Positions 25,876 through 33,868 of a DNA stretch of 64,000 nucleotides are shown here, in pieces; position 1 is the stretch's first letter; each line of letters opens with the position of its first letter. Origin of the DNA: Sphingomonas chungangi (GTDB lineage Bacteria; Pseudomonadota; Alphaproteobacteria; Sphingomonadales; Sphingomonadaceae); NCBI RefSeq assembly GCF_013778325.1, contig NZ_JACEIB010000007.1, positions 291,897-355,896 on the forward strand, read 5' to 3'. The notes beneath the pieces are model-generated. The model saw only the letters and a list, made by a program, of their open reading frames with translations. It was not told the DNA's origin and searched no databases. A program made the translations under genes and the position numbers.

Positions 25876-27758
25876 ATCTCCAGCTGACTGCCCAGCTCGA
25901 CCACGCGGTTCGAAGGGAGCTTGAAGAATTCCATCGCGCTCTCCGCGTTGCGCATCATCCAGGCGAACAGCTTCTCGCGCCATACCGCCATGCCCGGCTT
26001 GTCGGAGGCGACCAGGGTCTGGCGGCCGAGGAAGAAGCTCGTCTCCATCAGCTTGAAGGGCGGGCCGCATTCGCGCGCCATGGCCATCGCGGCCGGCACG
26101 TCGACCTCCTGCATGAAGCCGTATTTCAGCACGATGCGGTAGAAATCCGGCCCGAGCTCGGTGAACTCCATCCGGTCGGCATCGTCGACGTGCGGACGGC
26201 CCATCACCTTCACCGTCAGGATCACGATCCGTTCGTGAAGCACCTTGTTGTGCTTGAGGTTGTGGAGCAGCGCCGGCGGCGCGCCTTCGGGCGAGGCGGA
26301 GAGGAACACTGCGGTCCCCGGCACACGGCGTACCGACTTCGACGCCGTCTTGATGAAGAGCTCAAGCGGCATCGCGCTCTCGAACAACCGCTCGCGCAGC
26401 AGGCGGCGGCCGGTCGCCCAGGTGGTCAGCACCGTGAAGGCGCAGGCGCCGACCAGCAGCGGGAACCAGCCCCCGTCGGGGATCTTCGTCACGTTCGAGG
26501 CGAAATAGGCGCCATCGACGATCAGGAAGGCGCCGACCAGCAGGCCGGCCGCCCACTTGTTCCACTTCCAGATGGTGAAGACGAGGATGCCGACCATCAG
26601 GCTGGTGATCACCATCGTGCCCGTCACGGCGATGCCATAGGCCGAGGCGAGGTTGCCCGAGGATTTGAAGGTCAGCACCAGCATCAGCACGAAGATCAGC
26701 AGCAGCCAGTTGACCAGCGGCACGTAGATCTGTCCGGCGGCGCTCGCGCTGGTGTGGGTGATGCGCAGGCGCGGCAGGAACCCGAGCTGCACCGCCTGCT
26801 GCGTCACTGAATAGGCGCCCGAGATCACCGCCTGGCTGGCGATCACGGTCGCGATGGTGGCGAGGCCGATGAGCGGGAGCTGTGCCCAATCGGGGGCGAG
26901 GCGGAAGAAGGGATTGTCGATCGCCTTCGGATCGTCGAGCAGCAGCGCGGACTGGCCCAGATAGTTGAGCAGCAGGCAGGGGAAGGCGACGTAGAGCCAT
27001 GCCACGCTGATCGACTTGCGGCCGAAATGGCCCATGTCCGCATAGAGCGCCTCGGCCCCCGTCACCGCCAGCACCACCGATCCGAGCGCGAGGAAGGCCA
27101 GCTTCGGATCGAGCAGGAAGAAGTTCAGCGCCCACCAGGGATTGATCGCGGCGAGGATCGACGGATCGCGCAGGATGCCGCTGAGCCCCATGATCCCGAT
27201 GATCAGGAAATAGAAGAGCATCACCGGCCCGAAGATGATCCCCACCTTCGCTGTGCCGTAGGACTGGATCAGGAACAGCCCGATCAGAATCACGATCGAG
27301 ATCGGCACCACCCATTGCGCGAAGCTCGGCCCGACGATTTCCAGCCCCTCGACCGCCGACAGCACCGAAATGGCCGGCGTGATGATCGCGTCGCCGTAGA
27401 AGAGCGCGGTCGCCAGCACGCCGAGCAGGACGATGCCCTTGGTCCACTTGATCTTGCCGGAGCGCACGATCAGCGCCAGCAGCGCGAGGCTGCCGCCCTC
27501 GCCGTCATTGTCCGCGCGCATGGTGACGAGGACGTACTTGATCGTCACGACCAAAGTCATCGTCCAGAAGATCAGGCTGAGCACGCCGAAGATGTGCGGC
27601 CGGTCGATCGCCAGCGGGTGCGGGCCGGCGAAGCTCTCCTTGAGCGAATAAAGCGGCGAGGTGCCGATATCGCCGAACACCACGCCGATTGCGCCCAGCG
27701 CCAGCGGCAACATCTTGCCCGAGCCGTGCTCGGAGGAGGAATGAGTGGTGTCTGTCAT
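25872..27758 (-). CDS. kup: Kup-type low-affinity potassium transporter
   Basis: This is a 628-residue inner-membrane K+/H+ symporter of the KUP/HAK/KT family. The signature [23 protein letters not shown] lies in helix 1 (residues about 18-40), then [37 protein letters not shown] in pieces, and 12 helices to about residue 440. A cytosolic tail of about 190 residues follows. The length matches E. coli Kup. It converges with the glycosyltransferase by 4 bases. Confidence 0.96.
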   Translation of the reverse strand: MTDTTHSSSEHGSGKMLPLALGAIGVVFGDIGTSPLYSLKESFAGPHPLAIDRPHIFGVLSLIFWTMTLVVTIKYVLVTMRADNDGEGGSLALLALIVRSGKIKWTKGIVLLGVLATALFYGDAIITPAISVLSAVEGLEIVGPSFAQWVVPISIVILIGLFLIQSYGTAKVGIIFGPVMLFYFLIIGIMGLSGILRDPSILAAINPWWALNFFLLDPKLAFLALGSVVLAVTGAEALYADMGHFGRKSISVAWLYVAFPCLLLNYLGQSALLLDDPKAIDNPFFRLAPDWAQLPLIGLATIATVIASQAVISGAYSVTQQAVQLGFLPRLRITHTSASAAGQIYVPLVNWLLLIFVLMLVLTFKSSGNLASAYGIAVTGTMVITSLMVGILVFTIWKWNKWAAGLLVGAFLIVDGAYFASNVTKIPDGGWFPLLVGACAFTVLTTWATGRRLLRERLFESAMPLELFIKTASKSVRRVPGTAVFLSASPEGAPPALLHNLKHNKVLHERIVILTVKVMGRPHVDDADRMEFTELGPDFYRIVLKYGFMQEVDVPAAMAMARECGPPFKLMETSFFLGRQTLVASDKPGMAVWREKLFAWMMRNAESAMEFFKLPSNRVVELGSQLEI

Positions 27759-27895
27759 GGATGTCCGTTGGGCGTGAACGCGCGGGCGTCGCTATGGGGC
27801 TTGTCCATATCGAAATCCATGTCCGGCCGTTAGCTTCGTGGTGGCGTTTCGAGGGATCGCATTAAATCCGCATAAAGTCCGCGTGTGGCGGGACG

Positions 27896-27932
27896 CAAAA
27901 AGAAAGCCCGCCGCACGGATCGTGCGACGGGC
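27896..27932 (-). terminator. Intrinsic terminator of the porin gene
   Basis: On the reverse strand the stem GCCCGTCGCACG-ATC-CGTGCGGCGGGC (12 bp arms, one mismatch) is followed by TTTCTTTTT. It lies 60 bases after the porin stop and before the kup start region, so it should end the porin transcript. Confidence 0.85.
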
Positions 27933-27991
27933 CTCGAGGGGGGAGTGGGTTCGGCCGAAGGGGTCCGGCCGAACCTGAACTCCGGGGGAAC

Positions 27992-29467
27992 TTAGAAGCG
28001 AAGCTGGCCGAACAGACCGATCTCGCTGTTGGTGGCGCGCTGGCCGCTCAGCAGCGTCACGCTCGGCGCGTTCTGGTTGCCCAGAGCCTCCGAGATCAGG
28101 CCGTCGTTGGTACCGACCTCGCGCTTATAGACCAGGGCCAGGTCGACGATCTTGACCGGCTCCCACTGGATACCGGCATTGAAGTAATGCTGCTTGAAGT
28201 CGTCGTTGGTGGTCTTGTTCGGCGTGATGTGGTCGTAGCGACCGAACACGCTCCAGGTCTTGGCGAAGTTCACGTTGCCGAACACCGTCCAGCCGTCGGC
28301 CTTGTCGGTGGCGACCGTGTTGGTGTTCTTGTAGTTCTTGGCGTGGAAATATTCGCCGCCGATCGTGAAGAGCTTGGTCTTGTAGCCAGCCGCCGCGTCC
28401 AGGCGGGTCGCGGTGCGGATGTCGCGGGTCGCGCCGCCCGGCAGCGCGATCACGGCGCCCTGCGTGTCGTTGCCGAGCTTGCCCGAATAGCCGCCGACGC
28501 CGGCGAAGAAGCCCTTGTAGCTGGTCGAGACGCGGCCTTCGAAGTCGACCGACTTCGTCACCTTCACGTTGCGGTAGCCACCGCCGTCGATGACCGAGAA
28601 CTGATAGCTGAACAGGCCGCCCGCGAGATCGCCGAGGACGTGGATGCCCCAATCGGCCGAGGTGCCGTAGCCCGTGCGGTCGATGAGCGTGTTCTCGATG
28701 TGGCGATAGCCGTACTGGTTCTCGATCCACGGCACCCACGGCAGGTCGGCCGCGCCGGCGCGGATGATGAAGGCCGGGTTCAGCTTGGCCTGGAGATAGG
28801 CCTTCTTCACGTAGAAGCCGCGGCCGACGAGCGCGGTCGAGTTGGCCGGCGCAGCCGCGCTGTTCGCGTTGAAATTGTAGTTCGAGGTCGAGCCGACGAC
28901 GTTCGAGATGTCCATCGTCACGTTGCCCGAGAAGATCGGGCTGAACGTGTGATCGATGCCGATGTACATCCGCTTGACGTCGAAGCCGGTGCCGTTGCCG
29001 GCGGTGCCGCCGGTCGTCCGCTTGCCGTCGATCTTCTGCGTGACGTTCGAGAAGTTGAAATACATACGGCCCGAGATCGACGTGCTGTTGGCCCAGGCGA
29101 ACTTCTCCTTGGGCAGCTGCGCGGCGAGCTGCGTCTTCACCTGCGACGGCACCTCGGCGGCCTGCGTCTGCGCGGCGGCGGCCGTGGTCTGCGCCTGCGC
29201 GGCGGTCGCCTGCGCGGCGGCGGCGGTGTTCTGCGCCTGGTTGATCTGCGCGGTCGCCTGCGCCGAGTTCTGCTCTTGTGCGTCGAGTCGCGCGGTCAGA
29301 GCCTCGACCTGCGCCTTCAGCGCTTCGATCTCGGCGTTGGTGCCGTTGCTGCGCGCGGCAGCGTGGCGCTTGGCGGTGTGCTTCACCGGCTTGGCGAGCG
29401 CCGGGCCGGCGGCGATCATCGCGATACCCACGCTCGCGCCTGCGAGCAGGTTGAATTTGCTGGTCAT
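27992..29467 (-). CDS. OprO/OprP-type porin with N-terminal coiled coil
   Basis: This is a 491-residue outer-membrane porin. A signal peptide ends ALA-KP (about 25). Residues 43-112 form a coiled coil (EIEALKAQVEALTARLDAQEQ, then an Ala/Gln/Thr-rich repeat such as AAAAQATAAQAQTTAAAAQ). The barrel begins near 125 (SISGRMYFNFSNV) and ends in LFGQLRF with the aromatic terminus needed for BAM assembly. The family includes phosphate- and polyphosphate-selective porins. A Pho-box-like site 81 bp upstream supports phosphate control. Ion selectivity is inferred. Confidence 0.88.
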   Translation of the reverse strand: MTSKFNLLAGASVGIAMIAAGPALAKPVKHTAKRHAAARSNGTNAEIEALKAQVEALTARLDAQEQNSAQATAQINQAQNTAAAAQATAAQAQTTAAAAQTQAAEVPSQVKTQLAAQLPKEKFAWANSTSISGRMYFNFSNVTQKIDGKRTTGGTAGNGTGFDVKRMYIGIDHTFSPIFSGNVTMDISNVVGSTSNYNFNANSAAAPANSTALVGRGFYVKKAYLQAKLNPAFIIRAGAADLPWVPWIENQYGYRHIENTLIDRTGYGTSADWGIHVLGDLAGGLFSYQFSVIDGGGYRNVKVTKSVDFEGRVSTSYKGFFAGVGGYSGKLGNDTQGAVIALPGGATRDIRTATRLDAAAGYKTKLFTIGGEYFHAKNYKNTNTVATDKADGWTVFGNVNFAKTWSVFGRYDHITPNKTTNDDFKQHYFNAGIQWEPVKIVDLALVYKREVGTNDGLISEALGNQNAPSVTLLSGQRATNSEIGLFGQLRF

Positions 29468-29547
29468 GAAAAGCCCCTTTCGAAAGCCCGCCGCTCGCGG
29501 GCCGTCGAGGGGGCGGGTAGCCCTCCACGGTGACTCGTCTGTGATGG

Positions 29548-29569
29548 AAATGTTACGGATAAGTGACAG
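29548..29569 (-). promoter_or_regulatory. Pho-box-like PhoB site upstream of porin
   Basis: On the porin strand two 11-bp units lie in tandem: CTGTCACTTAT followed by CCGTAACATTT. This is close to the PhoB consensus of paired CTGTCAT-like units with AT-rich tails. It ends 81 bases before the porin start, where a PhoB-activated -35 would lie. PhoB binding is inferred. Confidence 0.62.
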
Positions 29570-29626
29570 ATGTCACAGGTGCATCCATGCCACACCCACA
29601 CTGATCGAGATCAATTGCATTTATAT

Positions 29627-31150
29627 ATGGCGCTGATACGCACTTGCGCCGTGGCACGTGGCTGGACGATCCCGCTTCTGCGCTCGGAGCGCTCGGTCAG
29701 CCGGTTCGTGCTGGCGTGCATGGCGTTGGGATTCATCGCGCTGATCGGTTCGGCGGGCACCGCCGGCTGGTTCGTGATGAAGGCGCAGGACCACGCCACC
29801 TGGGTGGAACACACCTATGAGGTGGAGCGGCGCATCTCGACGCTGCGCGTGCTGATCGAGCGGCTGGAGGTCGCGCGTCGCGGCTATCTGCTGTCCCATC
29901 GGCAACAGACCAAGGACACCTTCCTCACCACGGTGAAGGATGAGGTGCCCCTCGTCTCGGACCTGCGCCGCCTCACCGCCGACAATCCCGTGCAGCAGCA
30001 GAATCTTGATCGGTTCCAGGCGCTGGCGGTCCAGCATTTCCAGCTGCTTTCCCGCTCGCTGGTGCTGGCGGACAAGGCGCCGGAACTGGCGGCCGCCATC
30101 TTCACCCACGATCAGAGCCTCGGCGTCACCCGCGATCTGCGCGCCGTCACGGCTGCCATGTTGGAAGAGGAGAACAGGCTCCTCGAACAGCGCATCGCCG
30201 CCCAGCGCGAGGCGGTGAACATCCTGTTCTACGTCCTTGCCTTTGCCGGCGCGCTGGCGGTGGCGACGGCGATCTTCTCGATCCTCGTCCTGCGCCGCTA
30301 CACCGGCAGCCTTGTCGCATCGCGCGAGGAGGTGCTGCAGCTCGCCGACGAACTGGAGGATCGCGTCGAGGAGCGGACCCGCGACCTTTCCCGCGCCAAC
30401 GAGGAAATCCAGCGCTTCGCCTATATCGTCAGCCACGATCTGCGCTCGCCGCTGGTCAACGTGATGGGCTTCACCGGCGAGCTGGAGGCGGCGACCAAGC
30501 CGCTCGCGGCGCTGGTCGACAAGGTGGAGGCGGAGGCGCCGCAGCTGCTCGATCAGGACGCGGCGGCGGCCGCGCGCGAGGATTTGCCGGAATCGATCGG
30601 CTTCATCCGCACCTCGACGCAGAAGATGGATCGCCTGATCAACGCGATCCTGCGCCTGTCGCGCGAGGGCAAGCGCGTGCTGACGCCCGAGCGGATCGAC
30701 CTCGGCCAATTGGCGGACGCCGTCGTCGCCTCGCTCCAGCACCGGCTCGACGAACTGGGCGCAGTCGTCACGGTGCAGCGGCCGATGCCGTCCGTCGTCG
30801 CCGATCGCCTCGCGGTGGAGCAGATGCTTTCCAATCTCGTCGAAAATGCGGTCAAATATCCGAAGCCCGGCGTGCCGGGGCGGATCGCGATCTCCGCCGC
30901 GGGTGATCGCGGGCGGGTGGATATCGCCGTCGCCGACAACGGTCGCGGCATCGATCCGCGCGATCACGAGCGGATCTTCGACCTGTTCCGCCGTTCCGGC
31001 CAGCAGGACCAGCCGGGTGAGGGAATAGGCCTCGCGCATGTCCGCGCGCTCGCGTACAGGCTGGGCGGCTTCATCAGTTGCAAGTCCGCGCTCGGGGAGG
31101 GTGCGACCTTCACGCTCAGTCTCCCCGCGCAGCCCACCACCCAAGGATAA
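29627..31150 (+). CDS. CHASE3-domain sensor histidine kinase
   Basis: This is a 507-residue membrane sensor kinase. Helix 1 (LACMALGFIALIGSAGTAGWFV) and helix 2 (AVNILFYVLAFAGALAVATAI in pieces) enclose a CHASE3 domain with its VERRISTLRVLIERLEVARRGYLLS motif. A coiled coil leads to HisKA with the phospho-His in FAYIVSHDLRSPLVNVMGF, and then N box NLVENAVKYP, G1 DNGRGI and G2 GEGIGLAHV. ATG at 29627 is preferred to a start 57 bases upstream. The ligand is unknown. A single-domain response regulator follows after 4 bases, so they probably act together. Confidence 0.92.
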   Translation: MALIRTCAVARGWTIPLLRSERSVSRFVLACMALGFIALIGSAGTAGWFVMKAQDHATWVEHTYEVERRISTLRVLIERLEVARRGYLLSHRQQTKDTFLTTVKDEVPLVSDLRRLTADNPVQQQNLDRFQALAVQHFQLLSRSLVLADKAPELAAAIFTHDQSLGVTRDLRAVTAAMLEEENRLLEQRIAAQREAVNILFYVLAFAGALAVATAIFSILVLRRYTGSLVASREEVLQLADELEDRVEERTRDLSRANEEIQRFAYIVSHDLRSPLVNVMGFTGELEAATKPLAALVDKVEAEAPQLLDQDAAAAAREDLPESIGFIRTSTQKMDRLINAILRLSREGKRVLTPERIDLGQLADAVVASLQHRLDELGAVVTVQRPMPSVVADRLAVEQMLSNLVENAVKYPKPGVPGRIAISAAGDRGRVDIAVADNGRGIDPRDHERIFDLFRRSGQQDQPGEGIGLAHVRALAYRLGGFISCKSALGEGATFTLSLPAQPTTQG

Positions 31151-31154
31151 AGTC

Positions 31155-31604
31155 ATGAACGCCCACCAGCCCGTCACCATCGTGATGATCGAGGACGACG
31201 AGGGCCACGCCCGCCTGATCGAGAAGAATATCCGCCGCGCGGGCATCTCGAACGACATCAAGCATTTCACCGACGGCACCTCGGCGCTGGCGCATCTCTA
31301 CGAGGCGCCCGACGGTCCGGCGCTCAACGGCCCGGCGCTGATCCTGCTGGACCTCAATCTGCCGGACATGTCGGGCACCGATATCCTCCAGAAGATCAAG
31401 GCGGAGGGCAATCCGCTGCGTCGCACACCGGTGATCGTGCTGACCACCACCGACGACAAGGTGGAGATCCAGCGCTGCTACGATCTCGGCGCCAACGTCT
31501 ACATCACCAAGCCGGTGGACTATGAGAATTTCGCCACCGCGATCCGCCAGCTCGGCCTGTTCCTGGCGGTGATCCAGGTGCCCGACATCGAGCCGGAGGG
31601 CTGA
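31155..31604 (+). CDS. Single-domain response regulator (Rcp1-like)
   Basis: This is a 149-residue receiver-only protein. Acidic pair E13-D14-D15, phospho-acceptor D66 in ILLDLNLPDMSG, Thr in VLTTTDDK and Lys in YITKPVDYENF are all present. The long beta3/alpha loop and KxxxNPLRRTPVIVLTT pattern match phytochrome-linked Rcp1 regulators. AAGGA lies 8 bases before ATG. Being without an output domain, it likely relays phosphate or acts by protein contact, from the CHASE3 kinase just upstream to the REC-kinase downstream. Confidence 0.92.
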   Translation: MNAHQPVTIVMIEDDEGHARLIEKNIRRAGISNDIKHFTDGTSALAHLYEAPDGPALNGPALILLDLNLPDMSGTDILQKIKAEGNPLRRTPVIVLTTTDDKVEIQRCYDLGANVYITKPVDYENFATAIRQLGLFLAVIQVPDIEPEG

Positions 31605-31613
31605 CGCTACCCG

Positions 31614-32645
31614 ATGCAAGGCGCGCGCATTCTCTATATCGACGACGATGCCGGCCTATGCCGGCTGGCGACGCGTGCGTTCGAGCGGATGGGCTGCACG
31701 ATCGACACTGCGCAGAGCGGCGCCGAGGGCGTCGCCAAGGCGGCGCTCGGCGGGTTCGACCTGATCGCGGTCGATCACTTCATGCCCGGGCAAGATGGCC
31801 TCGAGACGCTGACCCAGATCCGCGCGCTGCCGGGCGCACCCCCGGTGGTGTACGTCACCGGATCGGAGGACAGCCGTATCGCCATCGCCGCGCTCAAGGC
31901 CGGCGCCGCCGACTATGTGATCAAGACGATCGGCGAGGACTTCTTCGCGTTGCTCGGCTCCGCCTTCCAGCAGGCGCGCGCCAAGCAGCGGCTGGAAGTC
32001 GCCAAGGCGCAGGCCGAAGAGGAATTGCGCCACAGCAACGCGCGATTGGAGACGCTGCTCAAGGAGGTGAACCACCGCGTCGCCAATTCCCTGCAGCTGG
32101 TCTCCGCCTTCGTCCACATGCAGTCGGCCGCCTTGCCCGACGCCGCGGCGAAGAGCGCGCTGCAGGACGTGCAGCGCCGCATCCAGGCGATCGCGCAGGT
32201 CCACCGCCGCCTCTATACCGGCGACGCGGTCGATACGGTGGCGATGGACGATTATCTGGCGGCTTTGGTCGCCGAGCTGCAGGAAACCTGGTCGACGCCC
32301 GCCGCGCCGCGCGTGCTGACGCTCGCCAGCGAGCCGATCCGGATGAAGACCGATCGCGCCGTCTCATTGGGCGTGATCGTCAACGAACTGGTGTCGAACG
32401 CCTGCAAATATGCCTATCCGGCGACCGGGTCGGGCGAGGTGCGGATCGCGCTGACCCGCGATGGCGAGGATCGCTTCCTGCTCAAGGTGGAGGATGACGG
32501 CTGCGGCATCGAGGCGGACGCCAAGCCCAAGGGTACCGGTCTCGGCACCAAGGTCGTCCGCGCGATGGCGAAGAGCCTGCAGGCCCAGCTCAGCTACGAT
32601 CTGGAGCATCGCGGCGTGCGAGCGATCCTCAGCGCAGCGTGCTGA
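31614..32645 (+). CDS. Response-regulator/histidine-kinase hybrid (REC + HisKA_2 + HATPase)
   Basis: The 343-residue cytosolic protein begins with a receiver domain (YIDDDAG; D54 in IAVDHFMPGQDG; K in YVIKTIGEDFF), a short coiled coil, then a HisKA_2-type kinase core. The phospho-His is in LLKEVNHRVANSLQLVSAF, and VIVNELVSNACKYAYP and KVEDDGCGIEAD are the N and G1 boxes. No membrane helix is seen. Kinases of this group often feed the general stress response in alphaproteobacteria. It starts 9 bases after the Rcp1-like gene and completes a three-gene signalling operon. Confidence 0.92.
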   Translation: MQGARILYIDDDAGLCRLATRAFERMGCTIDTAQSGAEGVAKAALGGFDLIAVDHFMPGQDGLETLTQIRALPGAPPVVYVTGSEDSRIAIAALKAGAADYVIKTIGEDFFALLGSAFQQARAKQRLEVAKAQAEEELRHSNARLETLLKEVNHRVANSLQLVSAFVHMQSAALPDAAAKSALQDVQRRIQAIAQVHRRLYTGDAVDTVAMDDYLAALVAELQETWSTPAAPRVLTLASEPIRMKTDRAVSLGVIVNELVSNACKYAYPATGSGEVRIALTRDGEDRFLLKVEDDGCGIEADAKPKGTGLGTKVVRAMAKSLQAQLSYDLEHRGVRAILSAAC

Positions 32646-32661
32646 CCGGGTGACATAAAGC

Positions 32662-32787
32662 CCGTTCGTGCTGAGGAGCCGCTGAGCTTGTCGAAGCGAC
32701 GTCTCGAAGCACGGCCGCAATGCATGCCCTTCGAGACGGGCCTTCGACTTCGCTGCGCTTCGCTCAGTCCCTCCTCAGGGCGAACGG
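32662..32787. repeat. Dispersed intergenic palindromic repeat, family A, copy 3
   Basis: This copy runs from CCGTTCG to CGAACGG and is nearly identical to copy 2, with a small duplication on the right side (CTTCGACTTCGCTGCGCTTCG in place of a shorter run). It lies between the convergent kinase hybrid and PilZ genes. Confidence 0.82.
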
Positions 32788-32803
32788 ATTTTGCTGGAAA
32801 AAC

Positions 32804-33208
32804 TCAGTGCGCCGCGACCACACCCGGCCGGCGTGTGTCCATCGGCGGCAAATCGAACAGCACCTCCGACTTTTCCGCCTTCACCCAAGCCAAGGTCGGA
32901 TCGATCGGGCCGTCGAACGCGATGCCGAGTCGGCCCTTCGCGCCCCAGCGGATATGCCCGGCGACATGGCCGAGACGCGGCAGCTCGATCTCGACCAGAT
33001 CGTCGACGCGCGGCGGATAGGCGCATTCGCACATCATCCCGCCGCTCGATATGTTGCGGATCTTGATCGGCATGCGGTTGCCGGCATTCGCCTTGCGGAT
33101 CGAACCGGTGAGCAGAACCGAATAGCGATGCTCGCGCTCCACCTGCCGGGGCGTCGCGGCGGCGGGGTCTGCATCGGGCACGAGCGAGAGGTGGGCGGTG
33201 CTGGACAT
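32804..33208 (-). CDS. PilZ-domain protein (putative c-di-GMP receptor)
   Basis: This is a 134-residue single-domain protein. The two c-di-GMP-binding motifs are visible: RQVER (RxxxR) near residue 53 and IRNISSGGM (NxSxxG) near 81. The strand VEIELPRLGHVAGHIRW completes the barrel. ATG at 33208 gives the natural N-terminus; an in-frame extension upstream is unlikely. It probably binds c-di-GMP and acts on motility or surface traits. The GGDEF-EAL-PilZ fusion at 47983 is a possible source of the signal within the same genome. Confidence 0.85.
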   Translation of the reverse strand: MSSTAHLSLVPDADPAAATPRQVEREHRYSVLLTGSIRKANAGNRMPIKIRNISSGGMMCECAYPPRVDDLVEIELPRLGHVAGHIRWGAKGRLGIAFDGPIDPTLAWVKAEKSEVLFDLPPMDTRRPGVVAAH

Positions 33209-33275
33209 GGCGGAATGATACGCTCGCGTCGGTGAAAGGCTGGTAAACGCGCCGCTCACCATGCGACCAATCATG

Positions 33276-33698
33276 CTATTCGGGAACGCTCTCTCCGGAC
33301 CCACCGAGTTCCGCCGGGAAGTCCCTGAGCTTCGGCAGGCCGTCCTTCATCGGCAGCACCGTCTCGGCGTAGTTCACATGCACGGCGGGCGCGAAGGCGA
33401 GATCCGGGATCGTCGCCGCGAACACGTCGACCAGCTCGATCGGCGGGTGCCGGGTCATCAGGTGGCCGCCGCACTTCGTGCAATACTGGCGGTGGCTGAG
33501 CGCGGTCTTGGCGAAGGTCGCGACATGCTCCTCGCCGCTCGTCACGGTGACGGCATCGGGTTTCCACAGGCTGAAGGCGTTGACCGGCCCGCCCGACCAG
33601 CTGCGGCACGAACGGCAATGGCAATAGCCCATCGCCTCGGGCTCGCCCGAAACCTCGATCGTCACCGCGCCGCAGAAGCAGCTGCCCGTATAGGTCAT
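33276..33698 (-). CDS. GFA-family (CENP-V/GFA) zinc-binding protein
   Basis: This 140-residue protein has the zinc-binding Cys pattern of the glutathione-dependent formaldehyde-activating (GFA) family: SCFCGAV near residue 6-11, YCHCRSCRSWSG near 32-39, and QYCTKCGGHL near 77-82. Its start follows GGGGAGG by 7 bases. The activity of most members has not been shown, so the annotation is a family call only. It may lie in an operon with the upstream M3 peptidase, but a large palindromic element separates them. Confidence 0.87.
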   Translation of the reverse strand: MTYTGSCFCGAVTIEVSGEPEAMGYCHCRSCRSWSGGPVNAFSLWKPDAVTVTSGEEHVATFAKTALSHRQYCTKCGGHLMTRHPPIELVDVFAATIPDLAFAPAVHVNYAETVLPMKDGLPKLRDFPAELGGSGESVPE

Positions 33699-33717
33699 GA
33701 TGCGCCTCCCCATGGAA

Positions 33718-33863
33718 AGCCCTCTCCCGCTTTTCGCGGGAGAGGATTGGGTGAGGGTCTTCTTCTTTTTGTCTTCGGGCAAGAGGGTCGAAGGAAGAAG
33801 ACCCTCACCCTCGCCACCGCCGCGCGGCGGGTCCTCTCCCTCTCCCGCAGGCGGGAGAGGGCT
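33718..33863. repeat. MITE-like palindromic element, family B
   Basis: A 146-bp element with terminal inverted repeats AGCCCTCTCCCGC and GCGGGAGAGGGCT. Each end is a hairpin, and the inner parts pair again (GGGTGAGGGTCTTCTTC against GAAGAAGACCCTCACCC). The middle is T-rich (CTTCTTTTTGTCTTCGG). A shorter relative is at 38374 and the hairpin core alone at 12681. It sits between the GFA and M3 genes and holds no gene. Confidence 0.75.
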
Positions 33864-33868
33864 TATGT

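Noticed and set aside
32646-33020. Small + frames across the repeat and PilZ gene
   Set aside because: They are built from the repeat and the antisense of PilZ, with Arg/Ser/Pro-rich composition.
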